The notes: a model not told the origin generated them from the sequence alone. Numbered from the stretch's first letter, positions 1 through 8,837 are shown. The stretch is 64,000 bases of DNA from Thiobacillus sp947085345 (GCA_947085345.1 CAMTWC010000037.1:15086-79085); one strand, 5' to 3'. Numbers and translations are program-made.

Positions 1-12
1 TATGGTTGCGAG

Positions 13-56
13 CCCTGCAACCTGATGCGTTTCCTTACCCCTGCAACCTGCTGCGT
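13..56. repeat. Short direct repeat pair at the 3' end of the DUF2244 gene
   Basis: Two 18-base copies, at 13-30 and 39-56, differ at one base (CCTGATGCGT against CCTGCTGCGT in the second half). The right copy covers the last codons of the DUF2244 reading frame and the left copy lies just past its stop codon at 35-37. This looks like a small tandem slippage duplication. No function is apparent. Confidence 0.5.
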
Positions 57-520
57 AGCGTGGCGGCCAGCTGCAGCCGCGCCTCGTCACTCAAATACTG
101 TCCGATCTCCGTTGCGCGCCCATGCGAACTCACACTGAGCCGGCAATTTCTGCCCGGCGCCCTGCATCCGCATGCCACGCGCACCCAGCGGCGATTCATC
201 TCACGACGCCCACCGCGTGTACCGGCATGCCACTCCAGCACCACCACGTCGCCTTCGATCACAAGGGATTCGTAATCGGCCCCGCGGTCGCGCAGCGCCT
301 TGAATGCCCATGCCAGCAGCCCCATCTCCAGCCCGGCGAAGGGCAGGATCAGCCAGTAGCCCAAAAACGCAAATACGCTCGCCGTCGCAAAACACAGTGC
401 CGCAAGGCTCCAGAAAACGAGCCGTCCCTGGGGGCGCGTCAGCGAATGGTTGGGGCGGGAATTGAATACAAACGCGCCGGCCGACTCGCCCGCACAGTCT
501 TCCGTATTCACATGATCCAT
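35..520 (-). CDS. DUF2244 family membrane protein
   Basis: A protein of about 161 residues that looks like the DUF2244 family, small membrane proteins of unknown function often found near cytochrome oxidase genes in proteobacteria. An N-terminal segment containing SRPNHSLT is followed by two closely spaced hydrophobic stretches (about residues 35-75), then a soluble domain with EGDVVVLEW and a C-terminal REMNRRWVRV region, as expected for the family. The open frame extends upstream to 586, but the ATG at 520 (MDHVNTED) is the likelier start because the extra residues do not look like family sequence. It lies downstream of bioD on the same strand after a gap of 138 bases, so it may have its own promoter in the AT-rich stretch at 600-655. 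Confidence 0.65.
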   Translation of the reverse strand: MDHVNTEDCAGESAGAFVFNSRPNHSLTRPQGRLVFWSLAALCFATASVFAFLGYWLILPFAGLEMGLLAWAFKALRDRGADYESLVIEGDVVVLEWHAGTRGGRREMNRRWVRVACGCRAPGRNCRLSVSSHGRATEIGQYLSDEARLQLAATLRSRLQG

Positions 521-658
521 ACCTGGAATGGAAGGAACCGAGTGCGGCAATATGTCGCAGACGATAACACGACGCCATCCCCGCAAACAAGACGATGGCG
601 TTCTTTATCTTATTGATTTATCGATAAAATATCGTTATTACCGATTATTCTAAGATGC

Positions 659-1417
659 TTATTCTTCAGGCAGGGTCAGCCATTGCTGCGCCCCGGTCAC
701 CGGAACCGGATGCGGCTGGTAGGAATGTATCCCCAGACAGGGGGCGGGCAGTCGCGCATGCAGCGTGGCAATATTTTCAGCCTGACACGCCATTGCGGGA
801 TCGATGTGGTTGCCCACCCAGCCGGCCCACGGCAGTTTCCGGTGCGCAATCGACTCCACCGTCAGCAGCGCATGATTAAGGCACCCCAGGCGCAGGCCCA
901 CCACCAGCACGACCGGCAAGCCCAGGCGCTGCGCGAGGTCCGCCATGTCATCGCGTTCGTTCAGCGGCACTCGCCAGCCGCCTGCGCCTTCGACCACCAC
1001 CACATCGGCGGCGGCGGCGAGCCGGGCATACGCCGCGGCGATGACTTCCAGTTCGATCCGCACGCCGGCCTGCTGCGCGGCGATATGCGGCGCAATCGCC
1101 GGCGCAAAAGCATAGGGATTCACATCGCACAGATCGGCCGTCACATTGGCCGCCTGCAGCAGCGCCACCACGTCCTCGTTCAGTTCGCCCGGCGCATACG
1201 ACTCCACACGGGCCTCAGCCCGTAGTGGATCGGAGTCCCCTTGCGGGGCGCTGCCGGCCGACACCGGCTTCATCGCCGCCACCCGCAGGCCTTGCGCACG
1301 CAATGCATGAATCAGCGCCACCGCAACCCGTGTCTTGCCGACGCCGGTATCGGTGCCGGTGACGAAATATCCGTGAGGCCTGAGGGGTGAGGCGCGAGGC
1401 GGGGTCGTCGATGTCAT
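659..1417 (-). CDS. bioD: Dethiobiotin synthetase
   Basis: Dethiobiotin synthetase (about 252 residues) catalyses ATP-dependent carboxylation and ring closure of 7,8-diaminopelargonate to dethiobiotin, the penultimate biotin step, in the cytoplasm. The N-terminal P-loop GTDTGVGKT is at residues 21-29, followed by the MKPVSAG stretch that carries the substrate lysine, and VVVEGAGGW later. The start is the ATG at 1417, which overlaps the bioC stop in the sequence ATGA (1414-1417), indicating translational coupling. A longer open frame reaching 1984 is only the bioC shadow. It is the last gene of the bioB-F-H-C-D run. Confidence 0.95.
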   Translation of the reverse strand: MTSTTPPRASPLRPHGYFVTGTDTGVGKTRVAVALIHALRAQGLRVAAMKPVSAGSAPQGDSDPLRAEARVESYAPGELNEDVVALLQAANVTADLCDVNPYAFAPAIAPHIAAQQAGVRIELEVIAAAYARLAAAADVVVVEGAGGWRVPLNERDDMADLAQRLGLPVVLVVGLRLGCLNHALLTVESIAHRKLPWAGWVGNHIDPAMACQAENIATLHARLPAPCLGIHSYQPHPVPVTGAQQWLTLPEE

Positions 1418-2331
1418 GAGCCCGCTCGCTTTTTTTGAATTTTCAGCTGGATCACCTGGCGGCCGTCCTCGCGCTGCGTCTTCTCGCCCACCCACGCATG
1501 GCCGTAGATCACTTCGAAGGTGGCCGGCAGGCGCCCTTCGACGCGATTCGATTCGTACGCCTGCTCCAACCGCGCCCACGCCGACTTGCCGAGCAGGCCG
1601 CGCTTGCGTGCCGCTGCCGCGTTGTGCGCGCCGATGCCCTTGAGGTCCGTCATCAGGGCTTTGAGGTCGCCGTAGGTCAGCGTCAGCATGTCCATTTCCA
1701 TCACCGGACTGGCGAAGCCGGCGTGGATCAGCATGTCGCCGATGTCGTGCAGGTCGATGAAGCGGTTCACATGCGGGGCATCGTCGACGGCTGAAAAGGC
1801 CGCGCGCAATTCCTTCAGCGTGTCGGGCCCGAAGGTGGCGAACATCAAGAGGCCGCCCGGCGCCAGCACCCGATGGAAGCCCTTGAGGGTGGCCTCCAGG
1901 TCGTGCGCCCACTGCAGGGCCAGGCTCGACCAGACCAGGTTCATGCTGTTGGGCACAAGCGGCAGCCGCTCCATGTCGGCGCACACCAGGTGGGTGAGGC
2001 GTGAGGAGGAAGGCGTCAGGCGTGTGAGCGCGCGCTGCGCCCAGGTCGGCTGCGGCAGGCGTGCTCGCGCCGCCGCCAGCATGGCCGGGGCGATGTCGAG
2101 CGCGCAGAGTTCAGACTCCGCATAGCGCGCGCGCAGATGCGTCAAGCCGTAGCCGGTGCCGCTGCCGACATCGAGCACGCGACCCGGCTGCAGGGTCATG
2201 AAATCAAGGCGTTCGAGCAGGCGATCGCACACTTCGCGCTGCAGCACGGCATGCGCATCGTAGCTGGCGGCGGCGTGGTCGAAAGCGCGCCGCACTTCAG
2301 CGAAATCGAGTTCATCTATCGGTTTTGGCAT
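1414..2331 (-). CDS. bioC: Malonyl-[acyl-carrier protein] O-methyltransferase
   Basis: BioC (about 305 residues) methylates the free carboxyl of malonyl-ACP/CoA with S-adenosylmethionine, so that the fatty acid synthesis machinery can make pimeloyl-ACP methyl ester for biotin. The SAM-binding motif VLDVGSGTGYG is near residue 55, and the later FATFGPDTLKELR stretch is typical of BioC. Two in-frame ATG codons both begin Met-Pro-Lys-Pro-Ile, at 2331 and 2400. The upstream one was created by a 69-base tandem duplication carrying a palindromic repeat, so 2331 is taken as the true start. The extra 23 residues of the long form (PHPNPLPQAGEG) are the usual translation of that dispersed repeat. It overlaps bioD by four bases. 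Confidence 0.93.
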   Translation of the reverse strand: MPKPIDELDFAEVRRAFDHAAASYDAHAVLQREVCDRLLERLDFMTLQPGRVLDVGSGTGYGLTHLRARYAESELCALDIAPAMLAAARARLPQPTWAQRALTRLTPSSSRLTHLVCADMERLPLVPNSMNLVWSSLALQWAHDLEATLKGFHRVLAPGGLLMFATFGPDTLKELRAAFSAVDDAPHVNRFIDLHDIGDMLIHAGFASPVMEMDMLTLTYGDLKALMTDLKGIGAHNAAAARKRGLLGKSAWARLEQAYESNRVEGRLPATFEVIYGHAWVGEKTQREDGRQVIQLKIQKKRAGS

Positions 2332-2430
2332 TACGTTTGCTCCCTCTCCCGCTTGCGGGAGAGGGTTGGGGTGAGGGGGCGAAGCTATCGGTTTTGGCAT
2401 TACGTTCGTTCCCTCTACCGCTTGCGGGAG
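2316..2430. repeat. 69-base tandem duplication spanning the bioC start
   Basis: The unit beginning CTATCGGTTTTGGCATTACG occurs at 2316 and again at 2385, a period of 69 bases. The second copy is partial, ending near 2430. Each copy contains the bioC ATG (2331 and 2400, minus strand) and part of a palindrome. Because 69 is a multiple of three, the duplicated start remains in frame. The left copy's palindrome is perfect and the right copy's is degraded. Confidence 0.85.
2342..2365. repeat. REP-like palindrome
   Basis: A perfect inverted repeat with 11-base arms (2342-2352 CCCTCTCCCGC and 2355-2365) around a TT loop, followed by GTTGGGGTGAGGG. This is the common dispersed palindrome of proteobacterial genomes that translates as NPLPQAGEG. 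On the minus strand it lies immediately upstream of the bioC start, so the hairpin could affect bioC translation or mRNA stability. Confidence 0.75.
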
Positions 2431-2514
2431 ATAACCAGCGACTTGCCCGCTTGCGGGCTTAGTCGAATGGTTAGTGGCCCCATCAGGGTTGGGGAGAAGG
2501 GACGGTCACGCTCG

Positions 2515-3261
2515 TCAGTCATGGGCAAAGCGCACGATCGCCGCGGCCACCGCTTCCCCATGCGACAAGTGCGGCGCATGGGCGGCACGGGCAAACTCGA
2601 TGTGCTGAGCGGCGGGCAAGGTCTCTGCCAGCCAGGCGCCGGCAGACGCCGGCGTCAGCGTATCGAGCGCGCCGTGCAGCACCAGGGTCGGCTGCGTCAG
2701 CCGCGGCAGTTCATTGCGCAGGTCGGTGTCGCGCAGGATCGCCAGGCCACCCGCCAGCGCCTCGCTGCGAGCCACGGGCGCGGCCAGCAGCGTCTGCCGC
2801 AATTGCTGCAGCAGACTTTTCTGTCCCGCCATACCGCGCGTCTGCAGGCTCAGAAAGCGCAGCAATGTGGCCTGCGGGTCGGCCAGAAGCGCCGCGCCGA
2901 AATCCTGCAGCTCGGCAGCAGCCATGCCAGGCTCCCAATCTTCTGTCGCAACGAATTTCGGCGTCGACGCCAGCAGCACCAGCCGCGCAATCCTGTGCGG
3001 ATGGTCGATCGCCGCACGCATCGCCACCTGGCCGCCGAGCGACCAGCCGAGCAGCATGGCCTTGTCCGGCAATTGCCGCGCCAGATCGTCCGCCCAGCTT
3101 TGCAGGGCGTTGTCCGCCAGCGCATCGCGTCCGCCGTGGCCGGGCAGGTCGAACGCGCGCACCTCGAAATCGTCCGCCAGCAGGGCAGCCAGCGCGTCGA
3201 ACACGCGGGCGTTCATGCCCCAGCCGTGCACCAGGGCGAGAACGGGTTTAGGCGATGGCAT
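2515..3261 (-). CDS. bioH: Pimeloyl-ACP methyl ester carboxylesterase
   Basis: BioH (about 248 residues) is an alpha/beta hydrolase that removes the methyl ester from pimeloyl-ACP methyl ester, ending chain elongation in biotin synthesis. The oxyanion region LVHGWGMN is at residues 10-17. The nucleophile elbow GWSLGG puts the catalytic serine at residue 74, and the acid and histidine lie in the GALDTLTP and HAPHLSH stretches, all as in BioH. The start is the ATG at 3261, inside the end of bioF (overlap 3248-3261), so the two genes are translationally coupled. Its place between bioF and bioC supports BioH over a generic esterase. Confidence 0.93.
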   Translation of the reverse strand: MPSPKPVLALVHGWGMNARVFDALAALLADDFEVRAFDLPGHGGRDALADNALQSWADDLARQLPDKAMLLGWSLGGQVAMRAAIDHPHRIARLVLLASTPKFVATEDWEPGMAAAELQDFGAALLADPQATLLRFLSLQTRGMAGQKSLLQQLRQTLLAAPVARSEALAGGLAILRDTDLRNELPRLTQPTLVLHGALDTLTPASAGAWLAETLPAAQHIEFARAAHAPHLSHGEAVAAAIVRFAHD

Positions 3262-4408
3262 GCAGGACCTCGGCCAGTTGCGCGACGTCGTCGGCGCTGT
3301 GCGCGGCCGACAGGGTGATGCGCAGCCGCGCCGTGTTGGCCGGCACCGTCGGCGTGCGGATTGCCGGCACCAGCAGGCCGCGCTCCAGCAAGGCCTGCGA
3401 CAGCCGCACCGCCTCGGCATTCGTGCCGATCACCAGCGGCTGGATCGGCGTATCCGACGGCATCAGCGAACCGAGCTTGAGACCAGCCAGGCCTTCGCGC
3501 AGTTGCGCGATGTGGCTCTGCAACCGCTCGCGCCGCGCTGCGCCCGCCTCGATCTGGTGCAGGCTTTCCAGCAGGCACGCGGCCAGCAGCGGCGGCGAGG
3601 CAGTGGTGTAGATGTAGGGGCGCGCCTTCTGGATCAGCCAGTCGATCACGCTTTGATGCGCCGCAACCGCCGCACCCGCCACCCCGGCTGCCTTGCCCAG
3701 GGTGGCGAGATAGACCACGCGGTCGCTCGCGCGGGCGCGTTCGCTCAAACCACCGTGGCCCTCGTTCAGCACGCCGAAACCGTGCGCATCGTCGAGGTAG
3801 AGCCAGGCGTCGTAGCGCTCGGCCAGGTCGAGCAGCGCGTCGACCGGCGCGATGTCGCCGTCCATGCTGAACACCAGGTCCGACACGATGACTTTGTCCT
3901 GCGCCGTGCTGGCCGCCAGCTGGCCCTCGAGCTGCGCCAGGTCGTTGTGGCGATAGCGGGTGAAGCTCGCGCCGGACAGCTGCGCGGCATCGACCAGAGA
4001 AGCATGATTCAGCTTGTCGGCGAACACTTCGCCGTGGCGCCCGACCAGTGCAGTCAGCACCGCGAGATTGGCCATGTATCCGGTGGAAAACAGCAGTGCC
4101 GCGGGCTTGCCGACGAAGCGTGAAAACGCGGCTTCGAAGTCGTGGTGGAAACGGTGATGGCCGGTGATGAGGTGCGCCGCGCCCGCGCCGACGCCGCAAA
4201 GGTCTGCCGCGGCGTGCGCAGTCTGAATCAGCGCCGGATCGGCGGCGAGGCCGAGATAGTCGTTGCTGCAGAACGAGATGACGCGCTGGCCATTGATCGT
4301 CACATGCGCGCCCTGGGCGCCGTCGAGCAGCTGGCGCCGACGTTCGAGATGATCGGCCTGCAGCGCCGCCAGCCCCTGCTGCAGGCGGGTCAGCCCGGCA
4401 AAACTCAC
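3248..4408 (-). CDS. bioF: 8-amino-7-oxononanoate synthase
   Basis: BioF (about 386 residues) is the PLP-dependent enzyme that condenses pimeloyl-ACP/CoA with L-alanine to 8-amino-7-oxononanoate. It shows FCSNDYLGL near the N-terminus, the YLDDAHGFGV stretch that contacts PLP, and TLGKAAGVAGA with the PLP-binding lysine. The start is a GTG at 4408 that overlaps the bioB stop as GTGA (4405-4408). An apparent extension to 5044 is the bioB shadow. Length and order match the family. Confidence 0.95.
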   Translation of the reverse strand: MSFAGLTRLQQGLAALQADHLERRRQLLDGAQGAHVTINGQRVISFCSNDYLGLAADPALIQTAHAAADLCGVGAGAAHLITGHHRFHHDFEAAFSRFVGKPAALLFSTGYMANLAVLTALVGRHGEVFADKLNHASLVDAAQLSGASFTRYRHNDLAQLEGQLAASTAQDKVIVSDLVFSMDGDIAPVDALLDLAERYDAWLYLDDAHGFGVLNEGHGGLSERARASDRVVYLATLGKAAGVAGAAVAAHQSVIDWLIQKARPYIYTTASPPLLAACLLESLHQIEAGAARRERLQSHIAQLREGLAGLKLGSLMPSDTPIQPLVIGTNAEAVRLSQALLERGLLVPAIRTPTVPANTARLRITLSAAHSADDVAQLAEVLHAIA

Positions 4409-5358
4409 AACGCGGTCAGACCCAGGCTGTCGAACAGGCGCTGGTCGCGTTCCCATTCCGGATTGCCGGTTGTGAGCAGCTTTTCGCCGTAGAAAATCGA
4501 GTTGGCGCCGGCAAGGAAGCACAGCGCCTGCACCGCGTCGCTCATCTGCTGGCGCCCGGCCGACAGCCGCACGAAGCTCTTCGGCATGCAGATGCGCGCC
4601 ACCGCGATGGTGCGCACGAATTCCAGCGGATCGAGCGCCTCGGTGCCGGCCAGCGGCGTGCCCTCGACCTGCACCAGCAGGTTGATCGGCACCGATTCCG
4701 GCTGCGGGTCGAGGCTCGCCAACTGCGCGATGAGCCCCGCGCGCTGGGTGCGCGACTCGCCCATGCCGACGATGCCGCCGCAGCAGACGTGCAAATCGGC
4801 ATGGCGCACGCGCTCCAGCGTGTCGAGGCGGTCCTGGTACTCGCGGGTGGTGATGATGTCGCCGTAGAACTCGGGCGCGGTGTCGAGGTTGTGGTTGTAG
4901 TAGTCGAGCCCGGCTTCCTTCAGTTGCTCGGCCTGGCCGTCCTTCAGCATGCCCAGCGTGGCGCAGGTCTCCAGCCCCAGTGCGCGCACCGCGCGCACCA
5001 TTTCGAGCACCGGTTCGAGGTCGCGCTGCTTCGGCCCGCGCCATGCCGCGCCCATGCAGAAGCGTGAGGCGCCAGCGGCTTTGGCGGCGCGCGCTGCCTT
5101 CAGCACATCGTCGATGTCGAGCAGGCCCTGGCTTTCCACTCCGGCGTCGTAGCGCGCCGATTGCGGGCAGTAGCCGCAGTCTTCCGAACAGCCGCCGGTC
5201 TTGATCGACAGCAGGGTGGAGAGCTGCACCTTGTTGGGGTCGAAGTGCGCGCGATGCACGGTCTGCGCCTGGGACATCAGGTCGGCAAACGGCAGCGCGA
5301 ACAGCGCGTCGATTTCGGCCACCGAACGGCGCACCAAGGGTTGAGTCATGTCATTCAT
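4405..5358 (-). CDS. bioB: Biotin synthase (radical SAM)
   Basis: BioB (317 residues) inserts sulfur into dethiobiotin using radical S-adenosylmethionine chemistry with a [4Fe-4S] cluster and a sacrificial [2Fe-2S] cluster. The radical SAM motif CxxxCxxC is plain in GGCSEDCGYCPQS (near residues 56-68), and LDYYNHNLDT and CCGGIVGMGE are BioB signatures. The start at 5358 lies within the end of the upstream membrane protein gene (8-base overlap). An alternative ATG is nine bases downstream. The gene is tightly coupled to bioF. Confidence 0.97.
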   Translation of the reverse strand: MNDMTQPLVRRSVAEIDALFALPFADLMSQAQTVHRAHFDPNKVQLSTLLSIKTGGCSEDCGYCPQSARYDAGVESQGLLDIDDVLKAARAAKAAGASRFCMGAAWRGPKQRDLEPVLEMVRAVRALGLETCATLGMLKDGQAEQLKEAGLDYYNHNLDTAPEFYGDIITTREYQDRLDTLERVRHADLHVCCGGIVGMGESRTQRAGLIAQLASLDPQPESVPINLLVQVEGTPLAGTEALDPLEFVRTIAVARICMPKSFVRLSAGRQQMSDAVQALCFLAGANSIFYGEKLLTTGNPEWERDQRLFDSLGLTAL

Positions 5359-5809
5359 TGATCGCCACCTCGATAGTCAAGTCAGCCCACGGCTCACGCG
5401 CGGCCTTGTAAATGTCGTAAAGCGCCCACGGCACGATGATCAATACTGCCGTCCCCAGCACCAGCATCAGCCCCTGCCAGCCGTCGAGCAGGCCGTAGAT
5501 CGCCGGGCCGATCACCATCAGGCTGCCCATCACGCCGTAAAAGCGGTAGCCTGCCCACTTGTTGTAATGTGCGGCGCGCGGGTTGGGGTGGTGGGCGATG
5601 CTGGCGTAGACGAAGATCGACGCGCCCAGCCAGATCATCACCGGCGGCAGCGACAGCACGAAAGGCAGGAAACCGATCTTGTGGCTGGCCAGCAGCTTGC
5701 CCAGCATCAGGGCGGTCAGCGAAAGCACCAATGCCACCACGGTCAGGATGTTGAACAGCTGCGCGGCGAAGCGGGAGGATGAGGCGGAAATGACGCGTTT
5801 GACTTTCAT
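5351..5809 (-). CDS. Small integral membrane protein, first gene of the biotin operon
   Basis: A protein of about 152 residues with four predicted membrane segments (roughly residues 18-38, 45-66, 85-105 and 110-130), a basic N-terminus (MKVKRVIS) and an acidic C-terminus. I do not recognise a characterised family. The ATG at 5809 is preferred to an upstream TTG at 5845. Its end overlaps the bioB start by 8 bases, so it is probably cotranscribed with the biotin genes. It might be a transport or assembly accessory, but position is the only evidence for that. Confidence 0.7.
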   Translation of the reverse strand: MKVKRVISASSSRFAAQLFNILTVVALVLSLTALMLGKLLASHKIGFLPFVLSLPPVMIWLGASIFVYASIAHHPNPRAAHYNKWAGYRFYGVMGSLMVIGPAIYGLLDGWQGLMLVLGTAVLIIVPWALYDIYKAAREPWADLTIEVAINE

Positions 5810-5863
5810 GGCCCGGATTTTCGGGGGCGGCGACCCCGCTGTCAAATTGAGGTCGCCATCGAA

Positions 5864-6553
5864 TTGAACATCCGCCTATTATTTAACCGGATTTTCCCGC
5901 CCGCCTGCCTGCTGTGCAGCGCCAGGTCGACGCGATCGCTGTGCCCCGGCTGTCTCGCCGAGCTGCCCTGGCACCGCCAGCCGCAGTGCCCGCAGTGCGC
6001 CATTCCCACCCCCGACGGCCAGCGCTGCGGCGCCTGTCTCAAACACCCGCCGGCGTTCGACCGCACCCATGCCGCGCTGGCCTATGCGTTTCCGCTCGAC
6101 CAGATGATTCCGCGCCTGAAATATCACGGCCAGCTCGCCATTGCGCCGGTGCTGGGCGAGTGCCTTGCCGAGGCCGCATCCGCCGCCCCCCGGCCCGACC
6201 GCCTGATAGCCATGCCGCTGCATGCAAGCCGCATCCGCGAACGCGGCTTCAACCACGCCACCGAAATCGCACGCGTGGTGGCGAAGCGGCTGGCACTCCC
6301 GCTCGACACCCGCAGCGCCCGGCGCATCCGCGACACGCCGCCGCAAATGGGACTGAAACACCAAGCCCGGCGGCGCAACGTGCGCGGCGCATTCGCGTGT
6401 TCGGACGACGTCCGCGGGCAATGCATCGCGCTGATCGACGACGTGATGACGACTGGCACCAGCCTTGACGAGCTGGCTGCGACGCTTAAACAGTCGGGCG
6501 CACGCGAAGTGACTTGCTGGGTGGTGGCGCGCACGCTGCCGCCGGGCGACTGA
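5864..6553 (+). CDS. comF: ComF family phosphoribosyltransferase-like protein
   Basis: A ComF-family protein of 229 residues. It has an N-terminal zinc-ribbon-like part with four CxxC pairs (CLLC, CPGC, CPQC, CGAC, residues 15-57) and a C-terminal type I phosphoribosyltransferase domain with the PRPP loop ALIDDVMTTGTS (about residues 189-200). ComF proteins assist uptake of single-stranded DNA during transformation in naturally competent bacteria, but are also widespread where competence is unknown. The start is a TTG at 5864 with a weak GAGG 11 bases upstream. No earlier ATG is available. It is divergent from the biotin operon, and gene pairs of comF with bio genes are common in this group. 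Confidence 0.85.
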   Translation: MNIRLLFNRIFPPACLLCSARSTRSLCPGCLAELPWHRQPQCPQCAIPTPDGQRCGACLKHPPAFDRTHAALAYAFPLDQMIPRLKYHGQLAIAPVLGECLAEAASAAPRPDRLIAMPLHASRIRERGFNHATEIARVVAKRLALPLDTRSARRIRDTPPQMGLKHQARRRNVRGAFACSDDVRGQCIALIDDVMTTGTSLDELAATLKQSGAREVTCWVVARTLPPGD

Positions 6554-6616
6554 CCCCACGACACCCTGCAAGGCTGTGGGAGGCCCACCTCGGGCCGAAT
6601 GCCGGGCGGGAACGCG

Positions 6617-7747
6617 TCAGCCGTAAATCTCTTCCACCGCAAAAATCCGCCGGTGTTCGCGCATGGCGTAGCGGTCGGTCATGCCGGCGATGTAGTCGGC
6701 CACCGCGCGCGCGCCTTCCAGCGATTCGCGCGCCTGGTGCTCGGGCGGCAGCAGGCGGGCATCGCCGGTGAACGCGGTGTAGAGATCGCTGACGATGCGG
6801 CTGGCCTTGGCGCTCATGCGCGCCACCTTGTAATGGCGGTACAGGTGGCGGTGCAGGAAACGCTTCAGCTCGCGATGCTCGTCCAGCAACGCCGGGCTGA
6901 AGGCCGCCAGCGGCGGCGCGGCACGCACCTCGTCCAGGGTCTGCACGCCGCTATTCTCGATGTTCATGCGCGTGGTGTTCACCAGATCGAGGATCAGCGT
7001 GTTGATCATGCGGCGCACGGTTTCGGTCACCACGCGGCGGCCGCTCAGTGCCGGGTACAGGCTGCGCACCTCGCCCTGATGGCGCGCAAACAGCTGCACC
7101 TCCGCCAGCTGCTCCTCGGTGATCAGCCCCGAACGCAGGCCGTCGTCGACGTCATGATTGTTGTAGGCGATCTCGTCGGCCAGGTTGGCGATCTGCGCTT
7201 CCAGCGAGGGCTGCTGCCTGTTGAGGAAGCGGCGCCCGACGTCGCCGAGTTTTTCGGCATGGCCGAGCGAGCAGTGCTTGAGGATGCCCTCGCGCGCCTC
7301 GAAGGTGAGATTCAGCCCGTCGAATTCGGCGTAGCGCTCTTCCAGCAGGTCGACCACGCGCAGCGACTGCAGGTTGTGCTCGAAGCCGCCGTGCTCGCGC
7401 ATGCAGGCGTTGAGCGCATCCTGCCCGGCGTGGCCGAACGGCGTGTGGCCGAGGTCGTGCGCCAGCGCCACCGCCTCCACCAGGTCCTCGTTCAGGCCCA
7501 ATAAACGCGCGATGGTGCGGCCGATCTGCGCCACTTCAAGGCTGTGGGTGAGCCGGGTGCGGAACAGGTCGCCTTCGTGGTTCACGAACACCTGGGTCTT
7601 GTATTCCAGCCGCCGAAACGCGGTGGAATGGATGATGCGGTCGCGGTCGCGCTGGAACTCGGAGCGCGGCGCGGCGGACGGTTCGGCATGCCGGCGCCCG
7701 CGGGATTGGCTGGAATGCGCTGCGTAGGAAGCGAACGACGGTTCCAT
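6617..7747 (-). CDS. dgt: Deoxyguanosinetriphosphate triphosphohydrolase-like protein
   Basis: An HD-domain dNTP triphosphohydrolase (376 residues) of the Dgt family, which hydrolyses dNTPs to nucleosides and triphosphate and limits dNTP pools. The metal-binding HD signature appears as RTRLTHSLEVAQIGR (about residues 64-78) and AHDLGHTPFGHAG (near residues 96-108). The N-terminal PRSEFQRDRDRIIHSTAFRRLEYKTQV region is cut here to its key part, FRRLEYKTQV, which is typical of the family. It begins 10 bases after the aroB stop, so it is probably cotranscribed with aroB, an arrangement frequent in betaproteobacteria. Confidence 0.93.
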   Translation of the reverse strand: MEPSFASYAAHSSQSRGRRHAEPSAAPRSEFQRDRDRIIHSTAFRRLEYKTQVFVNHEGDLFRTRLTHSLEVAQIGRTIARLLGLNEDLVEAVALAHDLGHTPFGHAGQDALNACMREHGGFEHNLQSLRVVDLLEERYAEFDGLNLTFEAREGILKHCSLGHAEKLGDVGRRFLNRQQPSLEAQIANLADEIAYNNHDVDDGLRSGLITEEQLAEVQLFARHQGEVRSLYPALSGRRVVTETVRRMINTLILDLVNTTRMNIENSGVQTLDEVRAAPPLAAFSPALLDEHRELKRFLHRHLYRHYKVARMSAKASRIVSDLYTAFTGDARLLPPEHQARESLEGARAVADYIAGMTDRYAMREHRRIFAVEEIYG

Positions 7748-7757
7748 CTGGTTTCCT

Positions 7758-8837
7758 TCAGTGCGGCGCGGTCAGCACGCCGGTCAGCACATCGGCCGGC
7801 ACGTCGCCGGCGATCACCGCTTCACCCAGCTTTTTCAGCAGCACGAAGCGCATTTTCCCGCCCTCGACCTTCTTGTCGTGGCCCATGTATGCCAGATAGG
7901 TGTCGACGCCCAGGTCGGGCGCCACGTCCGGCAGCCCGGCGGCACGGATCAGCGCACGGGTGCGTTCGACATCGGGCTCGGTGAGCCAGCCCATGCGCCG
8001 CGAGGTTTCCGCCGCCATCACCATGCCGGCCGCCACCGCCTCGCCGTGCAGCCAGTTGCCGTAGCCCATGCCGGTCTCGATCGCGTGGCCGAAGGTGTGG
8101 CCCAGATTGAGAATCGCGCGGATGCCGCCTTCGCGCTCGTCCTGCCCCACCACCTGCGCCTTGATCTCGCACGAACGGTAGATCGCGTGGGTGATCGCCG
8201 TTGGCTCCAGCGCGCGCAGCTTGTCCATGTTGGCTTCCAGCCAGGCGAGAAAGTCAGCGTCCCGGATCAGGCCGTACTTGATCACCTCGGCCAGCCCTGC
8301 CGACAGCTCGCGTGCCGGCAGGGTCTTCAGCGTATCGGTATCGGCCAGCACCAGCTTCGGCTGGTAGAACGCGCCGATCATGTTCTTGCCAAGCGGATGG
8401 TTGATCCCGGTCTTGCCGCCCACCGACGAATCGACCTGCGACAGCAGCGTGGTGGGAATCTGGATGAAGGGCACCCCGCGCTGGTAGCACGCCGCCGCGA
8501 AGCCGGTCATGTCGCCGATCACGCCGCCACCCAAAGCGATCAGCGTGGTCTTGCGCTCGGCGCGGTCGGTCAAGAGCGCATCGAATATCAGGTTCAGCGT
8601 TTCCCAGTTCTTGTAGGCCTCGCCGTCCGGCAGCACCACCTGCGCCACCGTCACCCCGCCCGCTTGCAGCGTCGCCGTCAGCTGCGCCAGATACAGCGGC
8701 GCCACCGTGGTGTTGGTCACCACCATCACGCGCTTCTGCACCAGATGCGGCAGGATCAGATCGGCCTGACCCAAAAGGCCGGCACCGATGTGGATAGGGT
8801 AGGAGCGGTCGCCGAGGTCGACGGTGAGGGTTTGCAT
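7758..8837 (-). CDS. aroB: 3-dehydroquinate synthase
   Basis: AroB (359 residues) converts DAHP to 3-dehydroquinate, the second step of the shikimate pathway, using NAD and a divalent metal. Diagnostic stretches are the GGGVIGDMTGFAAACYQRG glycine-rich region, the TTLLSQVDSSVGGKTGIN motif, and the metal ligands in LGHTFGHAIE and HGEAVAAGM. The ATG at 8837 gives the usual family length; the open frame to 9017 is an upstream artefact. The customary partner aroK is not next to it in this window. Confidence 0.97.
   Translation of the reverse strand: MQTLTVDLGDRSYPIHIGAGLLGQADLILPHLVQKRVMVVTNTTVAPLYLAQLTATLQAGGVTVAQVVLPDGEAYKNWETLNLIFDALLTDRAERKTTLIALGGGVIGDMTGFAAACYQRGVPFIQIPTTLLSQVDSSVGGKTGINHPLGKNMIGAFYQPKLVLADTDTLKTLPARELSAGLAEVIKYGLIRDADFLAWLEANMDKLRALEPTAITHAIYRSCEIKAQVVGQDEREGGIRAILNLGHTFGHAIETGMGYGNWLHGEAVAAGMVMAAETSRRMGWLTEPDVERTRALIRAAGLPDVAPDLGVDTYLAYMGHDKKVEGGKMRFVLLKKLGEAVIAGDVPADVLTGVLTAPH

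Noticed and set aside
571..601. Inverted repeat GACGCCATC/GATGGCGTT followed by a T-rich stretch, as a terminator
   Set aside because: It would terminate plus-strand transcription, but no plus-strand gene precedes it, and on the minus strand there is no T run.
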